Counted from the stretch's first letter, positions 35,681 to 48,800 are shown. The stretch: 64,000 nt of DNA from Amaurobius ferox (GCA_951213105.1 OX578140.1:123683649-123747648), one strand, 5' to 3'. Notes: generated by a model from the sequence alone, not told the origin. Program-made: numbers and translations.

Positions 35681-36728
35681 TCAAGTTGGCAATAGTTTCG
35701 CCAATGTGACAACATTTAAAAAAAGGCGCCAAGTTGGTAATATGCCGCCAATTTTCCATCAAGCGTTACTGACGAAGAAATAGGTTATTCTTGCTTTTTC
35801 CAAAATATTGAATTTTCATCAATGTGTCATTTTCATTGATTTAGCGTCATTCTTATCAATTTGGCGACATTTCCATCAATTTGGCGAAATTAAGAAACTC
35901 GGCAAGTTGTCGATATTCCTCTAAATTTGTCGCCAAAATTTAGTCGAGCATTATGCTAGGAGAAATAGGTTATTCTTATAGTAGATAAACGACTAATGGC
36001 GTCCAAATACAAAACTATTACCCAAAGTATAGTAGATACCCTTATAGTAGATTCTTATATTCTTTCGAAGATACTGAATATTCATTAATTGGTCTTCATT
36101 TTCATTGATTTAGTTTTTTTAATTTGATGACATTTTTATCAATTTGCCGATATTTTCGTCAATTTGGCAACATTTAAAAAACTTTCCAAGTTTGTGATAT
36201 ATCGCCAAAGTCTCGCCAAGCGTTATGGACAGAGAAATAAGTTATTCTTATAGCAGATAAATGACTATTGGCATTTAAATAAAAAGTATTACCCGAAGTA
36301 TCTTTCCTCATGAATGGAACGAGCCAGATCCACGAGAATGATATCACCAAATTTATCGCATGATATTACATACGAAAAGTGAACATATATATCATAAGAG
36401 TTAATATTTTATTTTATTTTATGTGATTTCTTGTTAAATTTATTTGAAAAATATGCAATATCTCGCGAACGGTCCATGCTAGCGTTCCAAAGTTTATGTC
36501 AATCGTTTTTTAATGAAAAATTACATAAGAAATGATTATTAACGTAACTTTATGGAATGTTTTAATTTTTTGATGATTTTTTCAAAATTTCATCTCAAAA
36601 TTTAGGTGGGGTTCTGAACATTCGATTGCGTGTAAAAACAATAGTCTTCAAGTGTCCACGGGTTGCAATTTTCGACCTCGTCACAATACCACTTTCCTTA
36701 TACATTATATTATGTAATAAGGAAAGTA
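35681..36728 (+). mobile_element. Family B copy with internal duplications
   Basis: The TTGGCGACA-type block and GAAATAGGTTATTCTTA occur repeatedly (near 35780, 35950 and 36235) before the normal 3' half. The end ACCACTTTCCTTATACATTA...GGAAAGTA is at 36728. The CA microsatellite seen in other copies is absent. Confidence 0.65.
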
Positions 36729-39425
36729 ATAAGAGTATGGATAATAAAACTTGTGTTGATGTGAATAACATCTATGCTTGGTGTATCTGTAGTGGAAATC
36801 GGAGCATTACGAAAAATTTAAACGTTTTGGACGCTTATACCTAACTTAATAGATAAAAATGTACATATTTTTCTTATTTTATTAGAAATAGGGCTCAGAT
36901 TATGAATATATTAGAAAAATAGTTTGATATTTTGAATTATAAAATTTTAAAAAGCATCTGTCCGAGCAAGTTTTTTTTTTCCTTTTACTCGAAATATTTT
37001 CGAAACTATAAAATATAGATATAAATAGTAAGGAATGAAAATATGTACTAAAAATCTAGTTTCTAGATTTATAATTTTTTTCTAAGAAGCTCTTATAGAT
37101 TTCGAGTAATCGTCTTTTCAAGTTGAAAGTTTCAAATTTTCCGTTTTTTGTGTTTTCAAGTTTGTAATGCTTATATTTCAAAGAATAAAAATGCCAGCTA
37201 GTTATCGACAGTAAGCAAGAATTTGTAGTTCTTTGAAAGTCCCACAAGTGTATATACATAATTGGATTTTGGATCCATCTCTTTGTTTTTGAAGTATAGT
37301 GTTTATAATTTGTATAGTTTAGTATTTTAACCTAGGTTTTCCGATGGATGGGAAAGCTGTAATATATAAAAATATACGGTTGTTGTAGTTCAGTCTGTTT
37401 AGGTACCCCTTGGTGAAATATGGGTGCATTAGCAGGATATATGTAGTTTATTTTGTTCAAAAAAGAATTAGGAGTTTAAATGAACTTGGATTCTAAAGAT
37501 ATTTAATGATTGATGAGGTTTGAACTGAATAGATGGAAATGCACGTGTGGTGATCAAAAATATTGTAACCCCGCATAATTAGAAAATTTGGAATAATCCT
37601 GGAATAACGTGGTCGTGAATCGTAGTATTTGTACATTGCTATCGTGGCCGCTAAACCAACCGTTACCTCTTTGCACGAGTTCCTTAACATTCTTATTAAA
37701 TCAAAAATACTACACGTTAAAGTCCACATTTCAATTTTTAAAATTAATTATCATTTATTCACACCTCTATTATTGTTATGATTAAAATTACATCAATTTT
37801 AACAAACTCTTAAGGAGGAGAAAAGCATCGTGTGAGACCAGGTCTTTTGAATCTTATTCCAAAGATAAAAAATTGACCTAACATACATGAAGACTGGAAC
37901 ATACCTCTGTATTTCGGGTCTGTAGCTCAGCATGACTAGAATCTTTACCGATTTTTTTGCTAACATTTGGAATCAGACTTCGTCTTTTTCTATAATATTT
38001 CCACAACTCAAAATGAATAACCACTACACTGCTTGAAAATACCGACTCTCTGTCTTAACTCTTGAATATCAATCTTATTAACATGACTCTCATTTCTTTT
38101 ATTTATCATCGCTGAATTAACATTCATTGCTTTTCCTCCTTGTAGCCACATCATTTGGCCTTGGGTTCAGATACGCTCTCCTTGCTCTCATTGGATGCTC
38201 CTCAGTGCGATGTCGCATCTTCGCATTATTAGATCTTTCAGTTTCCAATAATGCTTGGTTTAAGTCTTGGCCCTAAGGTATTTTGCCCCAACCACACCTG
38301 TAATTTGTGTGACGTGTATTTATCGGGGTCATGACTTTCTGGCCGAAGACTGTCGTAAAACTGTGACTAAAAAAAAGTTTGTGCTTTGTTTAGTTGTAAA
38401 CATAAAAAACTGCATATGATGCGTCCTGGTCGCACAACACGTATTTATGTACTGCGAGACAAGTTTATATTCTAACTTGAATCTAAAATCTCGTCAGATA
38501 TATTGTATAAGTTTACATTATTCACCGTCAAGCACGTTAGTAAAATAATTTGATATTTTGACGCGAAATCTATGGTCGGAGTATCTAGATGAAATCGAGG
38601 CTAAAACTAATAGTATGGAATACAAACAGTTAGCAAGTAACTTGTAGAGCCTTGAAAAACCTGTAAGCGAAACACATGTATCTGAAAAAAAAATCCAATG
38701 AACTTATTTAACTTTACCGAAGTTTTATTTTACAAAATGTTATTCACGCAAAACCATTACGGCTTTATTAAACGAGGACCACCTCCAATTTTTTTTTCCT
38801 GCTTGTTTGTAATTAAGTGAAACAAATAATATCATTGATATTTTAACGTGACCTTTTAAGAAAACAATGGCGCTTTCTGAAGGTTTAGCTTGCTTGGATA
38901 TGTGCGTGATGGTTATTATACAAGTTGGGAGAGATTTACTTTAGAAAAGAAATTTTGTGGAGACGAGGGCTTTTTGTAGAGGCAACGAATTAAGCCGGCA
39001 GTATTGAATGCGTTATGCTCTCCATTACTGTATGTTTTATTTCTTCCAAAACGTTTATAAGTGCAGGTTAACATTACAGCACACGAGTATTGATTTATTT
39101 ATGTACTATTTATTTTTAAGTGTTTTCTTTTATGAGTCTGCCCACGAATTTTAGACACTTTAGAAATATATTAAGAGAACCTGTTGTGAGCATTCTATTA
39201 TTTATTAAAATTATATTCTAATTTTACTTTTTCCTGATTTTAATTCATCTTCCAAACTTCTCAACCTTTATTCCGAAGAATCTCATACTCATGATTGGCC
39301 AAATCTATGAGAAGGGCAGACTTTTTAATTACGGCTCTGCCATTCAGCCGAGTTCGCGCGTATGTGTGTTCTGATCGTCCATGGAAGGTAGGATCGAGAG
39401 GATAGCCCACAATCTTGTGAATATA
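36729..39425. other. Long non-coding stretch
   Basis: No recognisable gene, RNA or transposon. 38690-38790 is the inverted partner of 26725-26815. With the region around 13955-16372, this is one of the least repeat-like parts of the window and the best place to look for unique host sequence. Confidence 0.4.
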
Positions 39426-40442
39426 CAGGGTGTTGCCTTGAAGTGGCGACAAACTCAAAGGGGTGACATTAGACATCAAGAGGAATAAAAATTGCGGTAG
39501 AACATGGTACGGCAAACCACGTTTAGTCGGTGAAAATCGCAAAAATAGACGTCGAGAGAACAGGGAAAGAGGCTGTCGGTCGATCGCTGATTTCTCGCCG
39601 TTCATGGGTTGGCTCACCGGGCCTGACGTAAGTAGCATAACAAAACGAATGCGCTGGTGTAGGAGCATTGGTAGTCACGTGCAGCACTTACTTTGCAGCT
39701 GCCATTTTCCCTTGAAGCAAACACAGCGACTGGAGTCTTTCCTCCCTGCACAAACAGCGCACTCAAGAAGAAGAAACCCTCTCTATGCAAATTTCTCATT
39801 TGTGTGGGGAAAATAAAACCAGCGAGCCAGGGTTGGATTGGACGGGTCGGGCCTGTTGCTTGGCCTCCACGCTCCCCGGACCTCAATCCATTGGACTTCT
39901 TCTTTTGGGGACACCTTAAATCACTCGTGTATCAGATGCCTGTGGAGAAATCGAAGGATCTCATAGCATGGATCGTCGTCGCTGCGGCAGACATCGCCAG
40001 CACGCCCGGTATCTTTGAGCGCGTCCGAAACTCATTACTCCGCTGCTGTCGGCTGTGCAATGACTTTCGCGGCCACAATTTCGAACAACTCCTGTAATCA
40101 TTTGTCTTCATCTCCTTTCTGATATTGAACTGTGCTGAACAGGTTGAATTGTAATCATGCTGTCAAGTAAATGGTTTTTGTACTTATTTATTTTATTTTT
40201 TTTGTACTTGTTATTGTACTTTATTTTGTACAGCATAGGCTGTATTGTAATCATGCTGTCAAGTAAATGTTACTTATTATTTGACTTTTTGTCCCACTCG
40301 ACGTCACACCCTTCATAAGTATTTTTGTGATTTTCACCGACTAAACGTGGTTTGCGATATCATGTTCTGTATCAAATTTTTGTTCCACTTGATGTCTAAT
40401 ATCACTCGTCTGAGTTTGTCGACACTTCGAGGCAACATCCTG
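39426..40442 (+). mobile_element. Mariner-superfamily element with long terminal inverted repeats
   Basis: Left end CAGGGTGTTGCCTTGAAGTG at 39426 and right end, read on the minus strand, CAGGATGTTGCCTCGAAGTG at 40442. TA dinucleotides lie at 39424-39425 and 40443-40444. The inverted repeat extends about 110-120 bp on each side, through GCAAACCACGTTTAGTCGGTG. The total of 1017 bp is short, so the interior is deleted. A direct repeat of ATTGTAATCATGCTGTCAAG lies near 40148 and 40243. Confidence 0.88.
39693..40097 (+). pseudogene. Mariner-like transposase, C-terminal remnant
   Basis: The open frame keeps the last third of the transposase. PRSPDLNPLDFFFWGHLKSL near residues 69-88 carries the final catalytic Asp region, followed by PGIFERVRNSLLRCC and a NFEQLL ending at 40097. 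The first two catalytic Asp blocks and the N-terminal helix-turn-helix are absent. The N-terminal 60 residues of this frame look unrelated to transposases, and the overlapping minus-strand frame is a shadow. It cannot encode an active enzyme. Confidence 0.82.
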
Positions 40443-41080
40443 TATACATATATTGTGTCGTACTTTGATCATCACAGGTTCAGAATGAAAGCCAGTTTAG
40501 TAATAGTTAGATTTGAAGTTCATTGTAGATTAGTATGTCTCGGGTAGAATTTGTAATGCTAGCGTTGTAAATAATTTGCATATAGATTTGTAATGCGTGT
40601 GTTTTGAGGTCCCAGCGAAGCTAGCTGTGAATAAAGTTGTTTATTTGTTAAATGTCGTGATTCTTTCGTCGAACTCTAGTCATTAGGTTATTGGAAGTTT
40701 AATTTAGAGTGAAGTAAATTGTAATGGTTCATACAAAAGTCATGGATCTTGATTTGAAGTGGAATAGTACTCTATACTGTGAATCTGAAGAAGATAAAGA
40801 AAAGAGTGACGGGAAAGGATCAATACAAAGATATATAACTAATACAGTGACAGTTTCTTAACAATTGGTTTTAGATGAATTGCAGATGAAAACTATCTGA
40901 TTACATTATTCATTGTTTGCGGAAAAAAGTTAGCAAATACTACTTTAATCCTGGTTAAATTATATCGACTTTTTTTATATAATTAAGCAAAATCATTACA
41001 AAATACGCACACGATGGTTGTTTGTAAGCAGATCGCCAGAGGTAAAGTGAAAATATTTGCTATTTTTATTATCAGCCTAT
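40443..41080. other. Non-coding
   Basis: GTGAATAAAGTTGTTTATTT near 40628 contains a canonical polyadenylation hexamer. No coding sequence lies upstream of it other than the mariner remnant, and it may belong to a decayed LTR. Confidence 0.35.
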
Positions 41081-41240
41081 AATAATAAAAGAAGATGCCT
41101 GTTCGTTTGTCGGTTATATAGCGGAAAATCTAAGTGACCTACAGCTACAACATTTGGTACAGTGGTATTTCAGTTCAAACCCCAAAAACAACTCGAAACG
41201 ATTTTTTAAATTCAAATTTTTGTTTAGTTATTAAATGTTG
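41081..41240 (+). repeat. Family F repeat copy
   Basis: ATAATAATAAAAGAAGATGC, GCGGAAAATCTAAGTGACC, ACATTTGGTACAGTGG and TTAGTTATTAAATGTTGAAG in the same order as at 32183. It is interrupted at its right side by a SINE. Confidence 0.55.
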
Positions 41241-41275
41241 AAGTGCCATTTCGAGTGAATTTTGAATCAGTTGGA

Positions 41276-41500
41276 ACGGTGGTTAGAGTACACACATTGG
41301 ACTCGGAGATCTCGCGTCCGACTCCTGTCGCTGTTCAAACAATCCCGTGTCTGCGCAGAGTACGAGCACGTTAAATATGTGGGTCCGAATGTCCTTCCGA
41401 GAGGTTGGTGGCAGGGGAAGGAGGGTACGGTCCCTGTGGATGTCACTTCTACTTGCTACCGGTCTAAATTGGGTGACATTGTCGCGGCTGTTCAAATCTT
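41276..41500 (+). mobile_element. SINE family C, forward copy
   Basis: The diverged head ACGGTGGTTAGAGTACACAC is followed by the well-matched body: GTACGAGCACGTTAAATATG, CCTTCCGAGAGGTTGGTGG and GGAGGGTACGGTCCCTGTGG. The tail is missing or replaced. Frames on both strands are SINE-encoded. Confidence 0.75.
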
Positions 41501-41790
41501 TAGTAGGTTGGGTGGTCTCGGTTGAAAGAAAGACAAAAAAGATTGGTTCCTTAGCGATCAAAAATATTATTGCAAAGTTTCTAACTTGACATTATCTGAA
41601 AGATCAAAAAACGATCTTTTGAACGATCTTTAAATAATATCCGTAAGATAATGCCTTCATATTTAAAAAAATTGAAAATTCATCCAAATATAAAAAGTTT
41701 ATGATATTTCATCCGAAAATTGAATACTACAACTATTCCAATTTATGGCATAAATATTTTGTGATGTCTTCGCCTTCCAATGTAAAAAAA

Positions 41791-44151
41791 TCTGATGTGG
41801 GCAACACATGACTTTCCTTATATAATGCAATGAATTTACTACTTTTATAGTAAAAAAAACAGGTTTTTCTTATAGTAAATACTTATATTCTTTCCAAGAT
41901 ATTGAATTTTCGACAATTAGTCATCATTTTCATTGATTTAGCGTCATTTTTATCCATTTGGCGAGATTTTCGTTAATTTGGCAACATTTAAAAATTCGCC
42001 AAGTTGGCGACATTCCGCCCAATTCGTCGCCAAAATCTCGCCAAACGTTATGGACGGAGAAATAAGTTATTCTTATAGCAGATAAATGATTATTGGCGTT
42101 CAAATACAAAAGTATTACTCAAAGTATCTTTTCTCAAGAATGGAACAAGCTAGATCCACGAGAATGATGTCACCAAATTTATCGCATTATATATTACATG
42201 CTAGCAGCATACCCGTTCTTCGTACGGAGTATATAATATAAAGAAATTTATAATTCGCAATCATGTGCAAATTCTACTAAAATATTAAATGTATTGCTCC
42301 TAAAGAGAAATTTAAGAATATCTGTTCTCACTAAGTATGAAAAATTATCTTCACGGGCAGATCTGAAGAATAAAACATCCTGGCCCCTTTTGTAAGCAAA
42401 TTTACAAAAAAAAAAAAGGAATTGAATCAATATATGCAAAATGAAAGCATTGAAATTTTATAGGATCCGTACTACTTATATGCGCGAATATTAGAAGATA
42501 TAACCTGTATTAGTGCATTAGAAGATTACCCGTATTACAATATGAGTCTCAAAAATCTTTGCCAAAATAAAAGAGATGACGTAATAAATTACGTATATAT
42601 ACCAGATTATATTATACCAGAAGGTCGTAATTGATTCCAATATATGCCAATATATATCAAAACATATGCCAATATACCTGTATTACTTATATTCTAGTAG
42701 ATAAGAAGATATACCCGTGTATTTGTAGAAGATTACTCGTACAACGTACAATATATGAGTTTAAACAATTTTTGCCATAATAAAACAATGGCTTAATAAC
42801 TTGAAAATATCAATAATCCCTGAATCAATAATCCTCGAAAATATCAATAATAATAACGTTTAAACTTGAAGACCGTAATTGATATTATCCAGTCAAAAAT
42901 GGTATAAGAAAAATCAAATCGTTGTTTTCTAAAATATATTTTTATATTCATTTATTTATTATTCAAATCGGCAAAATAATAATTAAAATTAACGGACAGA
43001 TTTAATTTAATTGCGTTTCTGAGCAACATGATATAAGATAGAATCTTCCTCATAAACTGCGAATTGAAATAATCATTTTGATTTCTTTATACTTTTGTTC
43101 AGTGAAAGCTTGTGAAAAATAAACCATGGAGATAGATTTCCTATTTAAATCATGTTTCAAACAATTCATGTTTTCAGAAAGGGACTAATTAGCGCAAAAA
43201 ATCTCCCACCAAACACAGAGATAAAGTTTTAATTCACTTTCAATCGATTTTCAAGCTTTTCGTTTGGATAAACCATGGAGTTAGAGAGTAAAACTCCTAG
43301 GAAAAAGTTTCGTTTTTCATTAATACCTCAATAACCCCTGATCTTAGATACTCGAAACTTGGGCTACATTTATGGGGGGCTATTTCAAGGCTATCCACAA
43401 AATTTCATCAAATTCGGTTCAGCCGTTCTGCCGTGATGATGAGACAAACGAAAATTTCGTGTTTTACTAATATCTCGAGAATCACTGATCGTAAAAACTC
43501 CATTGACTAAATTTTAAGCGGGACTATTTCCAGGCTACCTACAAAATTTCATGAAATTCGGTTCAGCCGTTCTCCCGTGATGACGGAACAAATAGACAGA
43601 CAGATTTTCAATTTTATTTATATAGATGAAAAGTGAACATGTTTCTCAGCAGTTACTATTTTTTTTAATTCATGGGATTTTTTGATAAATTTATTTAAAG
43701 AATGTGCAATATCTCGAGAACGGTTCATGATAGCGTTGTAAAGTTTATGTCAATCGTTTTCTAAGGAAAAATTACATAATATCTATTATTTACGTGTCTA
43801 TATACATGTCTATTTGCGTAACTTTATTAAAGGTTTTGATTTTTTGATGATTTTTTCAAAATTTCACTCGAAAATTTAGGGGGGTTCTGAACATTCGATT
43901 ACGTTTAAAAACAATAGGCTTCCAGTATTCACGGATTGTGATTTTTGTACCAAATTTCATTCGAATCGCTCCATTCGTTCGTGAGATATCGTCTCCGCAA
44001 ATTTACTGACACACACCCACAGACATCACCCCATAAATTTTTGATTCGTGATCAGGGATGCTTGAAACGCGCTCTCCCGTCGAAAACTCGAATTCGAATT
44101 TTCGACCCCGTCACAATACTTTTCTTATACATTATGTATATATGGAAAGTA
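41791..44151 (+). mobile_element. Family B element interrupted by a 1.4 kb insertion
   Basis: The 5' half is 41791-42199 (TCTGATGTGGGCAACACATG to ATATATTACAT) and the 3' half is 43626-44151 (ATGAAAAGTGAACATGTTTC to the hairpin ending TATGGAAAGTA). Removing the insertion restores the order seen at 27057-27992. The CA microsatellite is reduced to a few units. Confidence 0.85.
42200..43625 (+). mobile_element. Unclassified insertion inside a B copy
   Basis: It begins GCTAGCAGCATACCCGTTCT and ends CAATTTTATTTATATAG. Near its 3' end AAATTTCATGAAATTCGGTTCAGCCG occurs twice as diverged copies about 125 bp apart (around 43412 and 43542), and it closes with ATAGACAGACAGATTT. Endings of this kind are common on arthropod non-LTR or non-autonomous elements, but I cannot assign a class. 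The interior has no recognisable coding. Confidence 0.6.
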
Positions 44152-44393
44152 AAGATAATTACTCTATTTCTGAATTTTCTACAAATTTTAATGTGAAATT
44201 TCTCATAAATTTTCAACTTTCTGATAACTGAATTGCCGATTGCAACTTTCTCTCGCACAACTGGTTATTCCCTTTCTTTCATACTGGTCATTGGTCAGAC
44301 TAAATACTTTGGTCATTGGTAGCATGGGTGTGGTGAGGTGATATTTACATAAATACACTACTACTACTTATCCATATTGTCCCCCAGTTGAAC

Positions 44394-44914
44394 CTGTAAA
44401 CGTATAGTAGGATCTGAAAGGATCAATGTACATTGCGTTTCACTAAAATAACCAGTCGATTTTGTGGCCACTAACACATTTATTAAACACATGACATATT
44501 AATATTGATGATAATAATAATATAATAAACACAGTTACACTACAGTCAAATCTACCGAGCTTGACCTCGGGGTGTACGGGATAATTAATGTATTTGCTAT
44601 TTAAATTTCTCAATAATTTTAAATGCAAGTAGTGCAGTGAGGAAAATTTCCACAGCTTAAATTAGTATTGACACTTTGATTATATAAACACACACATAAC
44701 ACATTACATTACAATTGAACTTAAATATTACGATACCTCCTCCCAGATGAGATGCCTTGTAATCCAACATTTGATCTGCCACAGATCCTGATGAATAGGT
44801 CTCGGTTATTCAATTAAAAACACAGTTCGTAAGGATGCACGGTTTATTGGAGATGTTGCTGAATTCTGGATACTATTGTGGATTATCACGGATTCAGTAA
44901 TCTGAGTTCGCTAC
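44394..44914 (-). mobile_element. Possible solo or 3' LTR
   Basis: On the minus strand the purine-rich tract GGGAGGAGGAGAG (about 44915-44928) directly precedes TGTAGCGAACTCAGATTACT. AATAAA occurs about 65 bases in. A candidate end, CGTTTACA, lies near 44394. The polypurine tract plus TGT start is what a 3' LTR shows. No second LTR was found in the window, so this is tentative. Confidence 0.35.
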
Positions 44915-44968
44915 ACTCTCCTCCTCCCAATTGTAGGTTTGGCCCAGCGATTCCTGGAGAACTGGGAA

Positions 44969-45082
44969 CTACGTATAGGCCGATCCGGTTGGGTCGCATT
45001 CCGCATGAACTTTACGGTGGCATTCCTCACACATGCCGTACCGATTACGGTTATAGCACTCAGCTGACGCGTGTTGCATAGA
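44969..45082 (-). pseudogene. Fragment encoding a Cys/His cluster, probably retroelement-derived
   Basis: A 37-codon minus-strand frame starting ATGCAACACGCG encodes ECYNRNRYGMCEECHRKVHA followed by EC, with spacing C-x8-C-x2-C-x4-H-x2-C, which would suit zinc binding. It lies just upstream, in the minus direction, of the candidate LTR, where the end of a pol or late frame would be. It is too short to assign. Confidence 0.3.
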
Positions 45083-46250
45083 GGCCCAAGGTTGGAAATT
45101 CGTAAACGCTCTGCTCATGTCGACTCGATCGTGAGGTGAGATCAACACTGCTGTCGAGTACCGTTCTTGCAGTACACACTGTTGTCACGGCTTAAATGTA
45201 GTATAAGGGTTCAAAAGAGTAGCCCACACTACGCCGTCTGTTTTCAGATCTGTGTGGTACTGCGTATCAAATGTGGCGAAGTTCTCGCTGTTCTTATGAC
45301 CGCCACTGCCCTATGAAAGCTACTCTCGATCTGGCTCTGCCCTAGCTCGATTTGGCTTAGAGTGGTCATGAACTTGGTTGACTGAAAGATTGCGCTGGAC
45401 TACGAGCTACACCTGAGTGTAAGTGGTCGCAACGGGTACAAAAAGGCGTTGGTTCCGTGCTGCATGCATCTGGCTGCCGCTAGAAAAGGGCAGCAAACAC
45501 CGTGCCTAAAACTGCATCAAAATGCATATCGGATCGAGCTTCGAAAACAAGTGCACATGCACTTGGAGACCTACTCTCACGAGATCAGAATTGAGTCTGA
45601 TTTTACATTTCAAAGTCAAGTCCCTTCAAATTTTGAAACGGGGGGAACAAAAATTAGGGTGAAAGTCACCTAGTCTTCTCATTCGATATCTCACTACTGT
45701 GCAAGAAAAGAACGGTTCAATTTCGACTAATTTTACTGGCTTACGAAGTGACGCTCATTTCCTATGCGTCCCAATAGAAAATAAAGACCGGAGGGGTTAC
45801 CACAGCCGGGAGGGCCTAGACCGGGCCTCGATGTGAGCCACACCTGAAGGGGCTATAAATTTTTAGAGATTTGTGGTTTTACACTTTGACATTTGTTACA
45901 AGTTCTCTTGTATGAACATTTACAACCACTGTCATGTCTACTCATGTCCTTGTTGACGAGTCGGTCGGTCTGGGTCTTCAACATTCCTTCAACCACTGTC
46001 ATGTGCATTCAAACCATGGCGCCACATCAGTCCCATCTTGTCTGTGAGGAGGCATCGGTATAGAACATACCATACACATTATTTGCATTGAGTAATTTCT
46101 ACTCCTGCCCCCTTACATTCCTAGGGCTAACCCGGGGCATGAAACATACTTGCACTTATGTGCCAATTATAGGTTATGCATCATAACAGATAAGTGAAGG
46201 TCACATCACAGAATCTACAGCAATGTTTGACAGCTTTTGACAGCAGTTTC
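45083..46250. other. Non-coding, moderately GC-rich
   Basis: 45083-45870 has higher GC content than most of the window and may be the interior of the putative retroelement. No reverse transcriptase or integrase motif could be read. GAGTCGGTCGGTCTGGGTCT near 45958 is a short SINE-related fragment. Confidence 0.35.
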
Positions 46251-46296
46251 GCTCCTTTACCATTAAAAGTTTTCAAACTTTTAATGGTAAAGGAGC
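46251..46296. repeat. Perfect palindrome, 22 bp arms, 2 bp loop
   Basis: GCTCCTTTACCATTAAAAGT continues to TTT, then TC, then the exact reverse complement ending GGTAAAGGAGC. It sits about 90 bases before the 201 bp satellite array. Confidence 0.95.
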
Positions 46297-46387
46297 TTTT
46301 CACCCCCTTTTTTTTGCGAATTCAAGTATTTCCACTTACTTGCTCTTATTTGAAGCAATTCAAAAGTATAATTTCTTGCATATCGGT

Positions 46388-48800
46388 TTTCTAACTTTGC
46401 GAATTTGAAAGATATAGCACGTAAAAAGATATAGAATGTGAAAAGATATAGCATGTCAAAAGATATAGCATGCAACAAGATATTTTTGCGTCGTTCTGCT
46501 AATGATCGGCGATCGACGAACTAGATGTTTCCTCTCGTAGCGAATTGCATTTTTTTTTAGGGAGCTCAATTATTTCCAGCTATTCAGCTTTCTAACTTTG
46601 CGAATTCGAAAGATATAGCACGTAAAAAGATATAGAATGTGAAAAGATATAGCATGTCAAAAGATATAGCATGCAACAAGATATTTTTGCGTCGTTCTGC
46701 TAATGATCGGCGATCGACGAACTAGATGTTTCCTCTCGTAGCGAATTGCATTTTTTTTTAGGGAGCTCAATTATTTCCAGCTATTCAGCTTTCTAACTTT
46801 GCGAATTCGAAAGATATAGCACGTAAAAAGATATAGAATGTGAAAAGATATAGCATGTCAAAAGATATAGCATGCAACAAGATATTTTTGCGTCGTTCTG
46901 CTAATGATCGGCGATCGACGAACTAGATGTTTCCTCTCGTAGCGAATTGCATTTTTTTTTAGGGAGCTCAATTATTTCCAGCTATTCAGCTTTCTAACTT
47001 TGCGAATTCGAAAGATATAGCACGTAAAAAGATATAGAATGTGAAAAGATATAGCATGTCAAAAGATATAGCATGCAACAAGATATTTTTGCGTCGTTCT
47101 GCTAATGATCGGCGATCGACGAACTAGATGTTTCCTCTCGTAGCGAATTGCATTTTTTTTTAGGGAGCTCAATTATTTCCAGCTATTCAGCTTTCTAACT
47201 TTGCGAATTCGAAAGATATAGCACGTAAAAAGATATAGAATGTGAAAAGATATAGCATGTCAAAAGATATAGCATGCAACAAGATATTTTTGCGTCGTTC
47301 TGCTAATGATCGGCGATCGACGAACTAGATGTTTCCTCTCGTAGCGAATTGCATTTTTTTTAGGGAGCTCAATTATTTCCAGCTATTCAGCTTTCTAACT
47401 TTGCGAATTCGAAAGATATAGCACGTAAAAAGATATAGAATGTGAAAAGATATAGCATGTCAAAAGATATAGCATGCAACAAGATATTTTTGCGTCGTTC
47501 TGCTAATGATCGGCGATCGACGAACTAGATGTTTCCTCTCGTAGCGAATTGCATTTTTTTTTAGGGAGCTCAATTATTTCCAGCTATTCAGCTTTCTAAC
47601 TTTGCGAATTCGAAAGATATAGCACGTAAAAAGATATAGAATGTGAAAAGATATAGCATGTCAAAAGATATAGCATGCAACAAGATATTTTTGCGTCGTT
47701 CTGCTAATGATCGGCGATCGACGAACTAGATGTTTCCTCTCGTAGCGAATTGCATTTTTTTTTAGGGAGCTCAATTATTTCCAGCTATTCAGCTTTCTAA
47801 CTTTGCGAATTCGAAAGATATAGCACGTAAAAAGATATAGAATGTGAAAAGATATAGCATGTCAAAAGATATAGCATGCAACAAGATATTTTTGCGTCGT
47901 TCTGCTAATGATCGGCGATCGACGAACTAGATGTTTCCTCTCGTAGCGAATTGCATTTTTTTTAGGGAGCTCAATTATTTCCAGCTATTCAGCTTTCTAA
48001 CTTTGCGAATTCGAAAGATATAGCACGTAAAAAGATATAGAATGTGAAAAGATATAGCATGTCAAAAGATATAGCATGCAACAAGATATTTTTGCGTCGT
48101 TCTGCTAATGATCGGCGATCGACGAACTAGATGTTTCCTCTCGTAGCGAATTGCATTTTTTTTTAGGGAGCTCAATTATTTCCAGCTATTCAGCTTTCTA
48201 ACTTTGCGAATTCGAAAGATATAGCACGTAAAAAGATATAGAATGTGAAAAGATATAGCATGTCAAAAGATATAGCATGCAACAAGATATTTTTGCGTCG
48301 TTCTGCTAATGATCGGCGATCGACGAACTAGATGTTTCCTCTCGTAGCGAATTGCATTTTTTTTTAGGGAGCTCAATTATTTCCAGCTATTCAGCTTTCT
48401 AACTTTGCGAATTCGAAAGATATAGCACGTAAAAAGATATAGAATGTGAAAAGATATAGCATGTCAAAAGATATAGCATGCAACAAGATATTTTTGCGTC
48501 GTTCTGCTAATGATCGGCGATCGACGAACTAGATGTTTCCTCTCGTAGCGAATTGCATTTTTTTTTAGGGAGCTCAATTATTTCCAGCTATTCAGCTTTC
48601 TAACTTTGCGAATTCGAAAGATATAGCACGTAAAAAGATATAGAATGTGAAAAGATATAGCATGTCAAAAGATATAGCATGCAACAAGATATTTTTGCGT
48701 CGTTCTGCTAATGATCGGCGATCGACGAACTAGATGTTTCCTCTCGTAGCGAATTGCATTTTTTTTAGGGAGCTCAATTATTTCCAGCTATTCAGCTTTC
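46388..48800 (+). repeat. Satellite array, 201 bp x 12
   Basis: Anchor CGAATTGCAT recurs at 46541, 46742, 46943, 47144, 47345, 47545, 47746, 47947, 48147, 48348, 48549 and 48750. Units are identical by eye except for T-run length (9 or 8, giving 201 or 200 bp) and two changes at the first unit's left edge. Each unit contains four short AAAGATATAG-type subrepeats and the phrase GATCGGCGATCGACG. The array ends at CAGCTTTCT; a diverged half-unit (about 46300-46387) precedes it. Confidence 0.97.
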
